Assembly: GCF_011682045.1 (NCBI RefSeq)
Contig: NZ_VVIW01000042.1
Span: 1-32,139 of the forward strand
DNA from: Massilia aquatica
GTDB lineage: Bacteria > Pseudomonadota > Gammaproteobacteria > Burkholderiales > Burkholderiaceae_D
Direction of reading: 5' to 3'
Length of the DNA stretch: 32,139 bases
Shown here: positions 8,006 through 17,005 of the stretch, in pieces
How positions within the stretch are numbered: the stretch's first letter is position 1
How the letters are laid out: each line of letters starts with the position of its first letter
Notes under the pieces: model-generated
What the model saw: only the letters and a program-made list of their open reading frames with translations
Told to the model about the DNA's origin: nothing
Databases searched by the model: none
Program-made: the position numbers and the translations under genes

Positions 8006-9418
8006 TCAGGCGGCGGCCGCGTTCAGCGTTGCGGCCGGCGCATGGATCTGCGCGTGCGCGACCGCCATGCGCAGCATGGTCGGCGTCACATACGCACGGT
8101 GCGTGCGGTCGATCGCCCACATGTAAAAGCGACCGAACAGGTTCTTGCAGCGCACCCGCGAACCCAGGCTGAACTCGACCTGGCCACCCTTGACGATACG
8201 CGCCGCCACGCAGGAGCGGAACGACAGATGCTTGTCGTCCGCGCCCAGCACCACCTGCGCGCGCGTGTTGTGTTCGTCCGTGCCTTGCTCGAGCACTGGA
8301 AAACGGTGCGCGAACAGGCGGCTCTTGTCGGGCGAGAGCAGCGACGATACCGGGCAGCCCAGCGCCGACGTGCGCAGCCCCATCGGCCGCACCAGCACAT
8401 TGCGCACCGCCATCATGCGCGTGACCCCGCGTGGGGGATTTTCCATGAAGCCGTCGAGCAGCCGGGTCAGCAGCGCGGTCGCATTCGTCTCCTGGAAATT
8501 TGCCAGCGGCATGGTCAGGGTGAACGTATCCTCATGATGAAACGGCGTGCCCTCGAATTGCTTGAGCAGCAGCGAACCGGCTGGCGTGGCGTCCAGTTCG
8601 CGCACCTCGGCGCCGTCGCCCTGATGCGACACGTAGCCTTTCGAGCGGCGCCAAGCGCCCCATTTGCCGAGAATCGTGCCGATCTGGCCGCGTGCCGTGT
8701 AGCACATGGCGCGTTGCAAGGTGCCCGGCGGCGCTTCCAGCGACAAATCGACCGTGGCGACTTGCCCTTTGGCCATTGCCGCGTCGAGCAAATCGGCCAC
8801 TGCCTGCGGCAGCAGCGAGGTCAGCGAGGGAATGCTGGCTTCGTTCGCCATGACCTGTTGCCGCAATTCCTCGGACAAGTCGCCGCCGAGCTCGTTGGTG
8901 TGGCAGGACAGCGCAAAAAACACCGGATGCGGACTGTTGCGCGTGAGCGGGGCGAACTGATGCCAGGTTTCGCCGCCGAAGCGCACCGTGAACATGCAAT
9001 CCGGCGGAATATTGATGCATTGAAGCGCGCGCAGGAAATTTTGCGGGTCCTCATCGATGTGCGCCGTGGACGCGCTGGAAAAGCGCAGCTGGGCCCCGCC
9101 GCTACCCGAAATGGCCGTGAAAATGCGATGCCCGGCGTGCCGGTGAAACGGGTGCCCTTTCGGCCCGACAACGAAGGAATACAGTGATGTGGGATCGCCC
9201 TTGTCGAAATCGGTACCGCCCAGCTTGGCCGACGGCTCGTCGAGCTCGTCGACGAATTCCTGGTGCTGCTGTTGCCGCGCCGATACGCTGGCGAACAAAT
9301 GGTTACCCGAGCCGTGCACCAGTTGCGCGATCAGCGACACTTCGACCGGCAGTCCGCCCGAACTGGAGGGAATCCGCACCGAAGGAAAGGTTTGTACAAC
9401 CTTAATCATTGACAACAT
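8006..9418 (-). CDS. Uncharacterised protein with cupin-like N-terminus and DUF2867-like C-terminus
   Basis: The 470-residue protein is not one I recognise as a whole. The N-terminal third has a cupin-like metal-binding pattern: HPFHRHAGHR (His 89, 92, 94, 97) followed about 55 residues later by ETWHQF (His 153). The C-terminal part (about 297-452) resembles DUF2867: HEDTFTLTMP, then NPPRGVTRMMAVRNVLVRP, then LGADDKHLSFR and NLFGRFYMWAI. A middle segment (180-295) links them. No signal peptide is evident. The start could be ATG 9418 or 9409 (Met 4); neither has a clear Shine-Dalgarno. It lies downstream of the cobalamin genes on the same strand, after a 104-base gap with its own likely promoter. 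A role in cobalamin metabolism is therefore not established. Confidence 0.72.
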   Translation of the reverse strand: MLSMIKVVQTFPSVRIPSSSGGLPVEVSLIAQLVHGSGNHLFASVSARQQQHQEFVDELDEPSAKLGGTDFDKGDPTSLYSFVVGPKGHPFHRHAGHRIFTAISGSGGAQLRFSSASTAHIDEDPQNFLRALQCINIPPDCMFTVRFGGETWHQFAPLTRNSPHPVFFALSCHTNELGGDLSEELRQQVMANEASIPSLTSLLPQAVADLLDAAMAKGQVATVDLSLEAPPGTLQRAMCYTARGQIGTILGKWGAWRRSKGYVSHQGDGAEVRELDATPAGSLLLKQFEGTPFHHEDTFTLTMPLANFQETNATALLTRLLDGFMENPPRGVTRMMAVRNVLVRPMGLRTSALGCPVSSLLSPDKSRLFAHRFPVLEQGTDEHNTRAQVVLGADDKHLSFRSCVAARIVKGGQVEFSLGSRVRCKNLFGRFYMWAIDRTHRAYVTPTMLRMAVAHAQIHAPAATLNAAAA

Positions 9419-9450
9419 GGCAAGTCCACAGGGAGTAAATTATTGCCCTC

Positions 9451-9477
9451 ATTCTACACATGGTGTATGTACCGCAA
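9451..9477 (-). promoter_or_regulatory. Possible sigma-70 promoter with small palindrome
   Basis: On the minus strand TTGCGG (9472-9477) is followed after 15 bases by TAGAAT (9451-9456), 33 bases before the ATG at 9418. A short inverted repeat TACAC-ATG-GTGTA (9455-9467) overlaps the -10 element and spacer and could be an operator. The 15-base spacing is short, so the call is tentative. Confidence 0.35.
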
Positions 9478-9522
9478 GCGCCAACCTGCGCTGCGGCAGA
9501 CTTTTTGCAACAGACAGGTGCC

Positions 9523-10968
9523 CTATTTTATCGCACACAGCGCGTCGTACAAGGGCCGCGCAGCTTCCGCAATGCGCTCCAGGCTGGCTTCGCGCAACTG
9601 GGCCGTATCCACCGTCGTGCCGCTGTCGAGCCCTGCCCAGCGCAGCAACGCCGCACAGGCTTGCGGATGGTCGAACATGCCGTGCAGGTAGCTGCCGAGG
9701 ATCTGATCGTCGCCCGAGCGCGCGCCTTCATCGCGGCCCTCGATGCGAAACGCCGGCGTGGCGAGCGCCGCGCCGCTGGAGACGCCCATGTGGATTTCGT
9801 AGCCCGCTACCTCGGCGTCGGCAAACGCGCAGCGGCCCGTCACCTGGGCCAGGCGTTTTTCGGTGGTGAGTATGGTGGAGAGGTCGAGCAGGCCGAGGCC
9901 CGTGGTCGCGCCACTGGCGCCTTCCACCCCGTGCGGGTCGCTCACCTCGCGTCCCAGCATCTGGAAGCCGCCGCAAATGCCGATCACCTTGCCGCCGTAG
10001 CGCAGGTGCTTGTCGATATACTCGCGCCAGCCCTGGTCGAGCAGGTACGCCAGGTCGCCGCGCGTGTTTTTACTGCCCGGGATAATCAACAGGTCGCAGG
10101 CCGGCTTGGCCTCGTTCTGGCGCACGAACCGCAGGTCCACATCCGGATGCACGCGCAGCGCATCGAAGTCGGTGTGATTGCTCATGCGCGGCAGCGACGG
10201 CACCACCACCTTGAAGGCCCCGCGCGAGGCTTGCACCGCCTGTACCGCGTCTTCGGCGTCGAGGAACAGCCCTTGCAGGTAGGGCAGCACCGCCAGCACC
10301 GGCTTGCCGGTCTGCTGTTCCAGCCACTCCAGGCCCGGTTCGAGCAGCGAGATATCGCCGCGAAAGCGGTTGATGACGAAGCCGATGGTGCGGTCGCGTT
10401 CACTCTGCGACAGGCACGAGAGCGTGCCGACGATGTGCGCGAACACGCCGCCGCGGTCAATGTCGGCCACCAGGATCACCGGGCAGTCGACCGCTTCGGC
10501 AAAGCCCATGTTGGCGATATCGCGGTCGCGCAGGTTGATCTCCGCCGGGCTGCCCGCGCCTTCGACCACGATCGCCTGGTACTGCTGGCGCAGGCGGCCG
10601 TACGATTCGAGCACGGCGCCCATCGCCACTGTCTTGTACTGGTGGTAGTCGCGCGCATTCATTTCGGCGCGTACCTTGCCGTGGATGACCACCTGCGCGC
10701 CGATGTTACTCGATGGTTTGAGTAGCACCGGATTCATGTCCGTGTGCGGCGCCACCCCGGCGGCAATCGCCTGCAAGGCCTGGGCGCGGCCGATTTCGCC
10801 GCCGTCGGCCGTCACCGCGCTGTTCAGGGCCATGTTCTGCGGCTTGAACGGCGCCACCGATATGCCTTCATTCTTCAGCAGGCGGCACAGGGCCGCCACC
10901 ACGGTGCTTTTGCCCGCATCTGACGTGGTGCCCTGCACCATCAGGGTGTGAAAAGGGAAGCGGCTCAA
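9523..10968 (-). CDS. cobQ: Cobyric acid synthase
   Basis: The 481-residue enzyme performs the glutamine- and ATP-dependent amidation of four carboxylates of adenosylcobyrinic acid a,c-diamide to give adenosylcobyric acid. The N-terminal ATP-binding domain opens with [10 protein letters not shown] (residues 13-22) and NMALNSAV. The C-terminal class I glutamine amidotransferase domain carries [10 protein letters not shown] with nucleophile C332, and GSYLHGMFD with the catalytic histidine. The start codon is TTG, overlapping the btuF stop as TTGA. It is supported by AGGAG six bases upstream and by the usual N-terminal length; the next in-frame ATG is Met 10. It is the last gene of the riboswitch-led cobalamin operon. 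Also called cbiP. Confidence 0.95.
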   Translation of the reverse strand: MSRFPFHTLMVQGTTSDAGKSTVVAALCRLLKNEGISVAPFKPQNMALNSAVTADGGEIGRAQALQAIAAGVAPHTDMNPVLLKPSSNIGAQVVIHGKVRAEMNARDYHQYKTVAMGAVLESYGRLRQQYQAIVVEGAGSPAEINLRDRDIANMGFAEAVDCPVILVADIDRGGVFAHIVGTLSCLSQSERDRTIGFVINRFRGDISLLEPGLEWLEQQTGKPVLAVLPYLQGLFLDAEDAVQAVQASRGAFKVVVPSLPRMSNHTDFDALRVHPDVDLRFVRQNEAKPACDLLIIPGSKNTRGDLAYLLDQGWREYIDKHLRYGGKVIGICGGFQMLGREVSDPHGVEGASGATTGLGLLDLSTILTTEKRLAQVTGRCAFADAEVAGYEIHMGVSSGAALATPAFRIEGRDEGARSGDDQILGSYLHGMFDHPQACAALLRWAGLDSGTTVDTAQLREASLERIAEAARPLYDALCAIK

Positions 10969-11843
10969 GGTTGACTCCTGCGCTGGCGTACCAGGTCGAG
11001 TTTATCGCACAGGATTTCGGCGCCGGCGATCATGCGCGGCCCGGAGCGATTGAGCAGGTTGCCATCGATGCTGAACAGGTTGCCGCGCTTGACCGCCGTC
11101 ATGGTGGTGAACGGCTTCCACAGGGTCAGGCCAATGTCGGTGGGACTGCGCTCGCCGCTGAACAGCGCTTCCGGATCTTCTTGCAGCACCGCTTCCACCG
11201 TGACCACTGGCGCGGTCACTTTCAGCTTGCCGAACACGTTCTCGCCGCCGCACATGCGCATGGCGTCGCTCAGGATATGGCCATCGTTGAGGGTATAGAG
11301 CGGCTTGTCCCACACCTGATAGAACATGCGCACCGGCGCGCGCTTTGCGTATTTGGCTTGCAGCGCGCCGAGGCGCTTGCGCAGGTCGGCCGCCGCCGGG
11401 TCGGCCACGGCTTCGGTGCCCATCAGCTTTCCGAGTCGCGAGAGGTTGGTGGCGATGTCGTCGAGCTTGCGCGGCTCGCTGTGGAACAGGGGAATGCCGA
11501 GCGCGCGGATCTGGTCGATCTGGCGCTCGGAACTGCCGTGCATCCAAACCACGATCAGGTCGGGCTTGAGGGCGGCGATGCGTTCCATGTCGATGCCGTT
11601 ATGGCTGCCCACTTGCGGCAGGCGCTTGGCCGCTTCCGGGTAGTCGCTGTAGGCGACGGCCCCGATCAGGCGCTCCGCGCCGCCGGCGGCGTACAGCATT
11701 TCGGTCACGTGCGGCGCCAGTGCAATCACGCGCTGTGCGGGTTTTTGCAGGGTCACCGGCCGGCCATCGTCGTCGTTGACGGTAATGGCGGCGCTGGCGT
11801 TGATTGCGATCATGCCGGCGAAGGCAGCTAACAGGGTTTTCAT
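10965..11843 (-). CDS. btuF: Cobalamin ABC transporter periplasmic binding protein
   Basis: The 292-residue protein has a signal peptide ([18 protein letters not shown], cleavage near residue 19). A class III helical-backbone binding domain follows, with [17 protein letters not shown] at the start, [20 protein letters not shown], and [10 protein letters not shown]. These are typical of BtuF, which captures corrinoids in the periplasm and delivers them to BtuCD. An in-frame ATG lies 18 bases further upstream (11861), and the frame runs open to 12389 across cobD. I chose ATG 11843 because GAGG precedes it at good distance, it overlaps the cobD stop as ATGA, and the signal peptide begins there. 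BtuF is separated from btuCD by five biosynthesis genes but lies in the same operon. Confidence 0.92.
   Translation of the reverse strand: MKTLLAAFAGMIAINASAAITVNDDDGRPVTLQKPAQRVIALAPHVTEMLYAAGGAERLIGAVAYSDYPEAAKRLPQVGSHNGIDMERIAALKPDLIVVWMHGSSERQIDQIRALGIPLFHSEPRKLDDIATNLSRLGKLMGTEAVADPAAADLRKRLGALQAKYAKRAPVRMFYQVWDKPLYTLNDGHILSDAMRMCGGENVFGKLKVTAPVVTVEAVLQEDPEALFSGERSPTDIGLTLWKPFTTMTAVKRGNLFSIDGNLLNRSGPRMIAGAEILCDKLDLVRQRRSQP
10976..10980 (-). promoter_or_regulatory. Ribosome binding site deciding the TTG start of cobQ
   Basis: On the minus strand AGGAG lies within the last codons of btuF, seven bases before the TTG at 10968. This strong site makes the TTG the likely true start, so cobQ translation would be coupled to btuF. 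Confidence 0.7.
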
Positions 11844-12832
11844 CGTGATCCTCGGTTCCATTCTTCCAGGGCGAGCGCCAGGCGCCGCCATCCATTGTCG
11901 TCGAGAGGCAGGCCGAGGCGAATGCCCCGCGCCGCCTTCGGGAACAGCCGCACCCAGATGCCGCGTTCGGCCATGTGCTGCCAGAAGGCCTCGGGCTGCG
12001 CTTCCGGCCACCATTGAAACAGGTCGGTGCCGCTCGATGCGATGCCGTTCGCGGCAAGCAGCGCGCGCAACCGCGCGCCTTCGCCGGCCAGCCGGATGCG
12101 CATCGCCTGCTGCCATGCGCGGTCGGCCAGCGCCATTGCAGACACCTGCTGCGCCGGGCCGCTCACCGTCCATGGGCCGAGCAAATCGGCAAGGTCCGAC
12201 AGCAAGGAAAGGTGCGCGCCCACGAAGCCCATGCGCACGCCGGCAAGGCCAAAAAATTTGCCGACCGAGCGCAGCACGATCAGGCCGGGGCGGTCGCTGT
12301 GCGCGGCCACGCTCAGGTGCTGCGCGGTGTCGCCAAAGGCTTCGTCCACCACCAGCCATCCGCCGCGTTGTTCTAGTTGCGCGGCCCACGCCAGCAAGCT
12401 TTCGGGCGCCACGGTGGCGCCGGTCGGATTGTTCGGATTACACAGCACCAGCACATCGCAGTCGGGCAGCGCCGCGTCCAAGGCGTCGTACGCCACCTCG
12501 CGCATGCTGTGACCGTGCCGTGCCCAGTGGTGCGCGTGTTCCGCGTAGGAGGGCGCGGCCACCACCACGCGCGACGGCGCCCGCAGCTGGGGCAGCGCCT
12601 GGATCGCAGCCTGCGTGCCGGCCACCGCCAGCATGTGTGGCGCACCGTAAAAAGCGCTCGCCGCGCGCGCCAGTTCAGGATCGGTTTCCGGCAGGCGGTG
12701 CCATGCATTGCCGGCCAGTTGCGGCGCCGGATACCAGGTGGGGTTCAGTCCCGTCGACAGGTCCAGCCAGTCGGCCAGCGGACGATTGAAGCGGACCGAG
12801 GCCGCGCGCAGGTTGCCGCCGTGTTCAAGCAT
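11840..12832 (-). CDS. cobD: Threonine-phosphate decarboxylase (PLP-dependent aminotransferase fold)
   Basis: The 330-residue enzyme of the class I/II aminotransferase fold makes (R)-1-amino-2-propanol O-2-phosphate from L-threonine O-3-phosphate, the linker later joined to cobyric acid. The N-terminus MLEHGGNLRAA and DLSTGLNP is typical of this branch. VLCNPNNPTGA, DEAFGD and SVGKFFGLAG follow in order, with K192 the likely Schiff-base lysine. This is Salmonella-style CobD, called CobC in Pseudomonas nomenclature. It overlaps cbiB by 8 bases and btuF by 4, and sits beside the enzyme that uses its product. Confidence 0.92.
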   Translation of the reverse strand: MLEHGGNLRAASVRFNRPLADWLDLSTGLNPTWYPAPQLAGNAWHRLPETDPELARAASAFYGAPHMLAVAGTQAAIQALPQLRAPSRVVVAAPSYAEHAHHWARHGHSMREVAYDALDAALPDCDVLVLCNPNNPTGATVAPESLLAWAAQLEQRGGWLVVDEAFGDTAQHLSVAAHSDRPGLIVLRSVGKFFGLAGVRMGFVGAHLSLLSDLADLLGPWTVSGPAQQVSAMALADRAWQQAMRIRLAGEGARLRALLAANGIASSGTDLFQWWPEAQPEAFWQHMAERGIWVRLFPKAARGIRLGLPLDDNGWRRLALALEEWNRGSR

Positions 12833-13760
12833 GGATTACTTTCATTATCAGTGCCGCCGCCGCGGCCACGCCCAGCCACAGCGCGGCGGTGGCGCGCACC
12901 AGCTTCCAGGCGCGTGCGATATCGCCCGCCCGCGCGGCGCGCCCCCGTCCCAGCGGAGGGCGCTGTTCGGCCACGCCGTCGTAGCTTGCGCTGCCGCCCA
13001 GTGCAAGACCAAGCGCACCGGCGCCGCTGGCCATCACCGGGCCGGCGTTCGGGCTTGGCCAGCCGGGCGCCTGCGCGCGCCAGCATTCCCACGCCGCGCG
13101 CCGGTGATCGGCCAGCAGCACGTAGGAGATGGCGGTCAGGCGCGCGGGCACGTAGTTCAGCGCATCGTCGATGCGCGCCGCCGCCCAGCCGAACGCCAGG
13201 TAACGCGTGCTCTTGTAGCCCCACATCGCGTCCAGCGTGTTCGCGAGGCGGAACAGCAGCGCGCCCGCACCGCCGGCCACCACGAACCAGAACAGGGTGC
13301 CGAATACCGCATCGTTGCCGTTTTCGAGCAGCGATTCGGCGCTGGCCTTGGCCAGGTCCGCCTCGCTGGCGCCGGCGGTGTCGCGGCTGACGATGCGCGC
13401 CGTCAGCAGGCGCGCCTGCGCCAGGTCGCCGCTTTCCAGCGCCTGCGCAATCGGCAGGTTATGGTCGCGCAGGCTGCGAAAGCCCAGGCAAAAGTAGAGG
13501 AGAAAGGCATGCGCGGCCAGTCCTGCGCCATGGCACAGCAGCGCGCCGAGCGCCGCCAGCGGCAGCACGGCCAGCGTCCACGCCAGCACGCCGCGCAGGT
13601 AGCGCGCGTTGCCGAGATTGAGCGCGCGTTCGATGCGCATTGCCAGGTTGCCGAAGCCGACCAGCGGATGCCAGCGCCGCGCTTCGCCCAGCAGCAGGTC
13701 GAGCAGCACGCCGCCGGCCAGCAGCAACGCCACCTGCGACAGAGTCAAGCCACTCAGCAT
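12825..13760 (-). CDS. cbiB: Adenosylcobinamide-phosphate synthase
   Basis: The 311-residue polytopic inner-membrane protein joins aminopropanol (phosphate) to adenosylcobyric acid. Family signs are LLLDLLLGEARRWHPLVGFG near the N-terminus, then ARIVSRDTAGASEADLAKA, ESLLENGNDAVFGTLFW and NTLDAMWGYKS. Several hydrophobic segments are spread along the chain. The open frame extends to 14051 over cobU. ATG 13760 is chosen because the family N-terminus begins there and it overlaps the cobU stop by 7 bases. Also called cobD in Pseudomonas nomenclature. Confidence 0.94.
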   Translation of the reverse strand: MLSGLTLSQVALLLAGGVLLDLLLGEARRWHPLVGFGNLAMRIERALNLGNARYLRGVLAWTLAVLPLAALGALLCHGAGLAAHAFLLYFCLGFRSLRDHNLPIAQALESGDLAQARLLTARIVSRDTAGASEADLAKASAESLLENGNDAVFGTLFWFVVAGGAGALLFRLANTLDAMWGYKSTRYLAFGWAAARIDDALNYVPARLTAISYVLLADHRRAAWECWRAQAPGWPSPNAGPVMASGAGALGLALGGSASYDGVAEQRPPLGRGRAARAGDIARAWKLVRATAALWLGVAAAAALIMKVIHA

Positions 13761-14311
13761 GCCTGGCCCTTGAGCGTGAGCGGCATGCCGGCCACGATGA
13801 ACAGGGCGCGCTCGCACACCTTGGCCACGGCCTGGTTCAGTCGTCCCGCTTCGTCGGAAAAGCAGCGCGACAAGGCGCCGTAAGGCACGATTCCCATGCC
13901 CACTTCGTTCGACACCATGATCACGTCGCCGGGCGCCTGCGGCAGGGCGGCCAACAGCGCGTCGCACTGTTCGTAGAAAATGTCGGGCAGGTCGATCACG
14001 CCCACTTCGGGGAAGTCCTGGTCGACCGAGAAAATCAGGTTGCTCAGCCACAGGGTCAGGCAGTCGACCAGCACCAAGGTGTCCGGTTCGCTGCAGCGCA
14101 GGATCGCTTCGCCCAGCAGCAGCGGTTCTTCGATGGTGGTCCAGCTACCAGGTCGGCTGGACCGGTGGGTCTTGATGCGCTGCGCCATTTCACCATCGCC
14201 GGCGCGCGCGGTGGCGATGTAGACGACTTCCTTGCCCGATTCGAGCGCCAGTTTTTCGGCGTACGAGCTTTTGCCGGAACGCGCTCCGCCCAGGATCAGC
14301 GTGGTCGTCAT
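13754..14311 (-). CDS. cobU: Adenosylcobinamide kinase / adenosylcobinamide-phosphate guanylyltransferase
   Basis: The 185-residue bifunctional enzyme phosphorylates adenosylcobinamide and transfers GMP to it, giving the GDP-cobinamide substrate of CobS. The P-loop GGARSGKSS is at residues 8-16. H49 in THRSSRP is the likely guanylylated histidine by analogy with Salmonella CobU. LVDCLTLWLSNL is the second conserved block and SNEVGMGIVP the third. ATG 14311 overlaps the cobB stop as ATGA. The much longer open frame upstream to 15640 is a shadow of cobB. Confidence 0.95.
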   Translation of the reverse strand: MTTTLILGGARSGKSSYAEKLALESGKEVVYIATARAGDGEMAQRIKTHRSSRPGSWTTIEEPLLLGEAILRCSEPDTLVLVDCLTLWLSNLIFSVDQDFPEVGVIDLPDIFYEQCDALLAALPQAPGDVIMVSNEVGMGIVPYGALSRCFSDEAGRLNQAVAKVCERALFIVAGMPLTLKGQAC

Positions 14312-15612
14312 GCAGCGCTCCCCGAAAACAGGTCGGCCACCGCAGCAGGGCAGGATGGGAAGTAGGCGTGGAAGTACGAGGCCGTCAGGGAACCGGCGCG
14401 GTACACCGCTTCGCCGCTGGCGCCGGTCGGATGCTTGACCGTGTGCGCGCCTGGCGCGACCGCTGTTTCCAGCCGCGAGTAGTGGAACGTATGACCGCGC
14501 AGCAGGCCATGTGGCGTGTCGATCCCTTGCGAGCCAAGGCCCGCGATGCGCGTCTGCATGGTCACCGTGCCTTCGAGCAGGCCGGCCATCGGCCACACCG
14601 TGCCCGCCTGGTCTGCCAGCGAATCGGCCAGCGCCATCATGCCGCCGCATTCGGCTACGATCGGCATGCCGGCCGCATGGGCGGCGCGGATCGATGCGCG
14701 CCAGCAGGCGGCATTGGCCAGCGTTTCGCCGTGCAGCTCCGGATAACCACCGGGCAGGTACACGGCATCGGCTTGTTCCGGCACCGCTTCGTCGGCCAAC
14801 GGCGAAAAGAAGGCGAGGGTGGCGCCGAGTGCGCGCAGGGTGTCCAGGTTGGCCGGGTACAGGAAGGCGAAGGCGGCATCGCGCGCAATGGCGATGGTGC
14901 GTCCGGCCAGCAGCGGCGCCGGCGCTTCGATGCGCGCGGTCAGGTCGATGCGGGTCGTGCGCAGCCGCGCCCATGCGGCGTCGTCGAATTCCAGCTGGTC
15001 GGCCAGCACGTCGAGCAGGCCGTCCACATCCTGCACTTCGCCCGGCAGCACCAGGCCCAGATGGCGTTCGGGCAGGGTCTTGGTCTGGCGCGGCAGCACC
15101 GCGATCAGTGGAATGTCGCGCATCGAGGCCGCCACCATGGCCGCGTGGCCCTTGCTGGCGACCCGGTTGGCGATCACGCCGGCCATTTCCACCGGGCCGT
15201 AGTCGCGCAGGCCGAGCACCAGCGCACCGGCGGTTTGCGCCATCGCCGAGGCGTCGATGACCGCCAGTACCGGCAGGCCGAATTCGCGCGCCAGGTCGGC
15301 CGACGAGGGCGTGCCGTCGTACAGGCCCATCACGCCTTCGATCAGGATCACGTCGCTTTCCTGTGCGGCGGCGGCCAGCTGGCTGCGGCACTGTTCGCGC
15401 CCCACCATCCACAGGTCGAGCGAGCCGACCGGCGCGCCGCTGGCGCGTTCGAGCAGCATCGGGTCGATGAAGTCGGGGCCGCACTTGAACACGCGCACGC
15501 GCTGGCCGCGCCGCACCAGCGCGCGCGCCAGGGCGGCCGTCACCGTGGTCTTGCCCTGGCCGGACGAAACGGCGGCCACCAGCAGTACGCGCACATCGGC
15601 GTGGTCGCTCAT
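14308..15612 (-). CDS. cobB: Cobyrinic acid a,c-diamide synthase
   Basis: The 434-residue glutamine amidotransferase amidates the a and c side chains of (hydrogeno)cobyrinic acid using ATP and glutamine. The N-terminal dethiobiotin-synthetase-like domain starts with VAAVSSGQGKTTV (P-loop near residues 16-23), then FKCGPDFIDP and IEGVMGLYDG. The C-terminal amidotransferase domain contains PIVAECGGMMAL with nucleophile C322, followed by GHTFHYSR. ATG 15612 shares one base with the cobO stop (TGATG). The name cbiA is equally used. Because it acts before cobyric acid, its presence implies that the cell makes or takes up cobyrinic acid-level intermediates. Confidence 0.94.
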   Translation of the reverse strand: MSDHADVRVLLVAAVSSGQGKTTVTAALARALVRRGQRVRVFKCGPDFIDPMLLERASGAPVGSLDLWMVGREQCRSQLAAAAQESDVILIEGVMGLYDGTPSSADLAREFGLPVLAVIDASAMAQTAGALVLGLRDYGPVEMAGVIANRVASKGHAAMVAASMRDIPLIAVLPRQTKTLPERHLGLVLPGEVQDVDGLLDVLADQLEFDDAAWARLRTTRIDLTARIEAPAPLLAGRTIAIARDAAFAFLYPANLDTLRALGATLAFFSPLADEAVPEQADAVYLPGGYPELHGETLANAACWRASIRAAHAAGMPIVAECGGMMALADSLADQAGTVWPMAGLLEGTVTMQTRIAGLGSQGIDTPHGLLRGHTFHYSRLETAVAPGAHTVKHPTGASGEAVYRAGSLTASYFHAYFPSCPAAVADLFSGSAA

Positions 15613-16232
15613 CAGAACTCCGTTCCGGCCTGCGCCGCAATGCCGGCCTTGAAAGCGTGCTTGACCACCGTCATGTCGGTGACCGTGTCGGCAATCGCAA
15701 TCAGTTCGTCCGGCGCGCCACGCCCGGTAATGACCACGTGCTGCATGTCGGGCCGGTCGAGCAGGTCGGCGATGACGGCGTGGACGTCGAGGTATTTGTA
15801 TTTGAGCGCGATATTGAGTTCGTCGAACAGCACCAGGCCGATCGCCGGGTCGGACAGGAAGCCCTTGGCAAGCGCCCACGCTTCCTCGGCTTTTTCGATG
15901 TCGCGTTCGCGGTTCTGGGTGTCCCAGGTGTAGCCTTCGCCCATGGCGTGGAAGCTCACTTCATCGGGAAAGCGGCGCAGGAATTTTTCTTCGCCGGTCG
16001 ACATGGCGCCCTTGATGAACTGGACCACGGCGACCTTCATGCCGTGTCCCATGGCGCGTACCACCATGCCGAAGCCGCTCGAACTCTTGCCCTTGCCGTT
16101 GCCGGTGTTGACGATGATGACGCCGATTTCCTTCTGCGCCTCGGCGATCTTCTGGTCGATGATGGCCTTCTTGCGCTCCATGCGCACGCGGTGGCGTTCA
16201 TTCAGTTCGCTGTTTGCGGTGTCGTCGATCAT
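15612..16232 (-). CDS. cobO: Cob(I)yrinic acid a,c-diamide adenosyltransferase
   Basis: The 206-residue enzyme of the CobA/CobO/BtuR family transfers the 5'-deoxyadenosyl group of ATP to reduced corrinoids. The inverted P-loop TGNGKGKSSS is at about residues 43-52, preceded by the typical basic N-terminal helix (RHRVRMERKKAIID). Further family blocks are VVQFIKGAMSTGEE, GEGYTWDTQN, LVLFDELNIALKY and VVITGRGAPDELI. The start is an ATGA overlap with btuD. The position between transporter and amidases fits adenosylation of salvaged corrinoids. Confidence 0.96.
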   Translation of the reverse strand: MIDDTANSELNERHRVRMERKKAIIDQKIAEAQKEIGVIIVNTGNGKGKSSSGFGMVVRAMGHGMKVAVVQFIKGAMSTGEEKFLRRFPDEVSFHAMGEGYTWDTQNRERDIEKAEEAWALAKGFLSDPAIGLVLFDELNIALKYKYLDVHAVIADLLDRPDMQHVVITGRGAPDELIAIADTVTDMTVVKHAFKAGIAAQAGTEF

Positions 16233-17005
16233 GCGGATTCCTCGGTTGGGATGAAAATACGGCGGCTGCCGTGGGGAAGAACTTCAATCGGGTGGCCCAG
16301 GTAGCGGCTCAGGACCGGCGCTTGCATGACGTCGTCGACCGGGCCGGCCAGCCATTCGCCGTCGCCCATCATCAGCAGTGCGTGGGTCGACGCCTGGTGC
16401 GCCAGGTTCAGGTCGTGGCCGATCATCACGGCGGTCTTGCCCTGTTCGCGACACAGCTTCGCCAAGAGGCGCATCACGCTGTGCTGGTGCGCCAGGTCGA
16501 GCGCATTGGCCGGTTCGTCGAGCAGCAGCAGGGGCGTGTCCTGCGCCAGCATGGCGGCAATCGCCACGCGCTGGCGCTCGCCGCCGGACAGGGTACGCAC
16601 GTCGCGCTCGGCCAGGTCGGCCACTTCCATCGACGCCAGGGCGGCGTGGGCGATGGCGTAGTCGTCGCTGCCTTCCCAGTAGCGGTTGGCGTGGTAGGGG
16701 TGGCGCGCGGCCAGCACGGTTTCGATGGCGCGGTAGGCAAAGGCGTCGCTGCGCGATTGCGGCAAAAAGGCGCGCTGGCGTGCCAGTTCTTCGAGCGGCC
16801 AGTCTCCGATGGCACGCCCGCCGATGGCGATGCTGCCGCCATCGGGATCGCGCAACCCGGCCAGGGTGCGCATCAAGGTGCTTTTGCCGGCGCCGTTGCG
16901 GCCGATGATGCACCACGATTCGCCTTCGCGCACCTGCCAGTCGAGGTTTTTCACCAAGGTGCGGCTGCCGGCGCTGAGCAGGAGTTGGCGCGCTTCGATC
17001 ATCAT
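16229..17005 (-). CDS. btuD: Cobalamin ABC transporter ATP-binding protein
   Basis: The 258-residue ABC ATPase powers corrinoid import with BtuC and BtuF. Walker A is GRNGAGKST at residues 35-43, the Q-loop is LPQSRSD (Q83), the signature is LSGGERQR at 139-146, and Walker B is LLLLDEP ending at E164/P165. Two adjacent ATG codons (17005 and 17002) are possible starts; the first forms an ATGA overlap with btuC and is preferred. The open frame upstream of it is a shadow of btuC. The same fold serves siderophore importers, so the B12 assignment rests on operon context. Confidence 0.92.
   Translation of the reverse strand: MMIEARQLLLSAGSRTLVKNLDWQVREGESWCIIGRNGAGKSTLMRTLAGLRDPDGGSIAIGGRAIGDWPLEELARQRAFLPQSRSDAFAYRAIETVLAARHPYHANRYWEGSDDYAIAHAALASMEVADLAERDVRTLSGGERQRVAIAAMLAQDTPLLLLDEPANALDLAHQHSVMRLLAKLCREQGKTAVMIGHDLNLAHQASTHALLMMGDGEWLAGPVDDVMQAPVLSRYLGHPIEVLPHGSRRIFIPTEESA

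Noticed and set aside
11844-12389. N-terminal extension of btuF
   Set aside because: It overlaps cobD in another frame; the signal peptide and ribosome binding site place the start at 11843.
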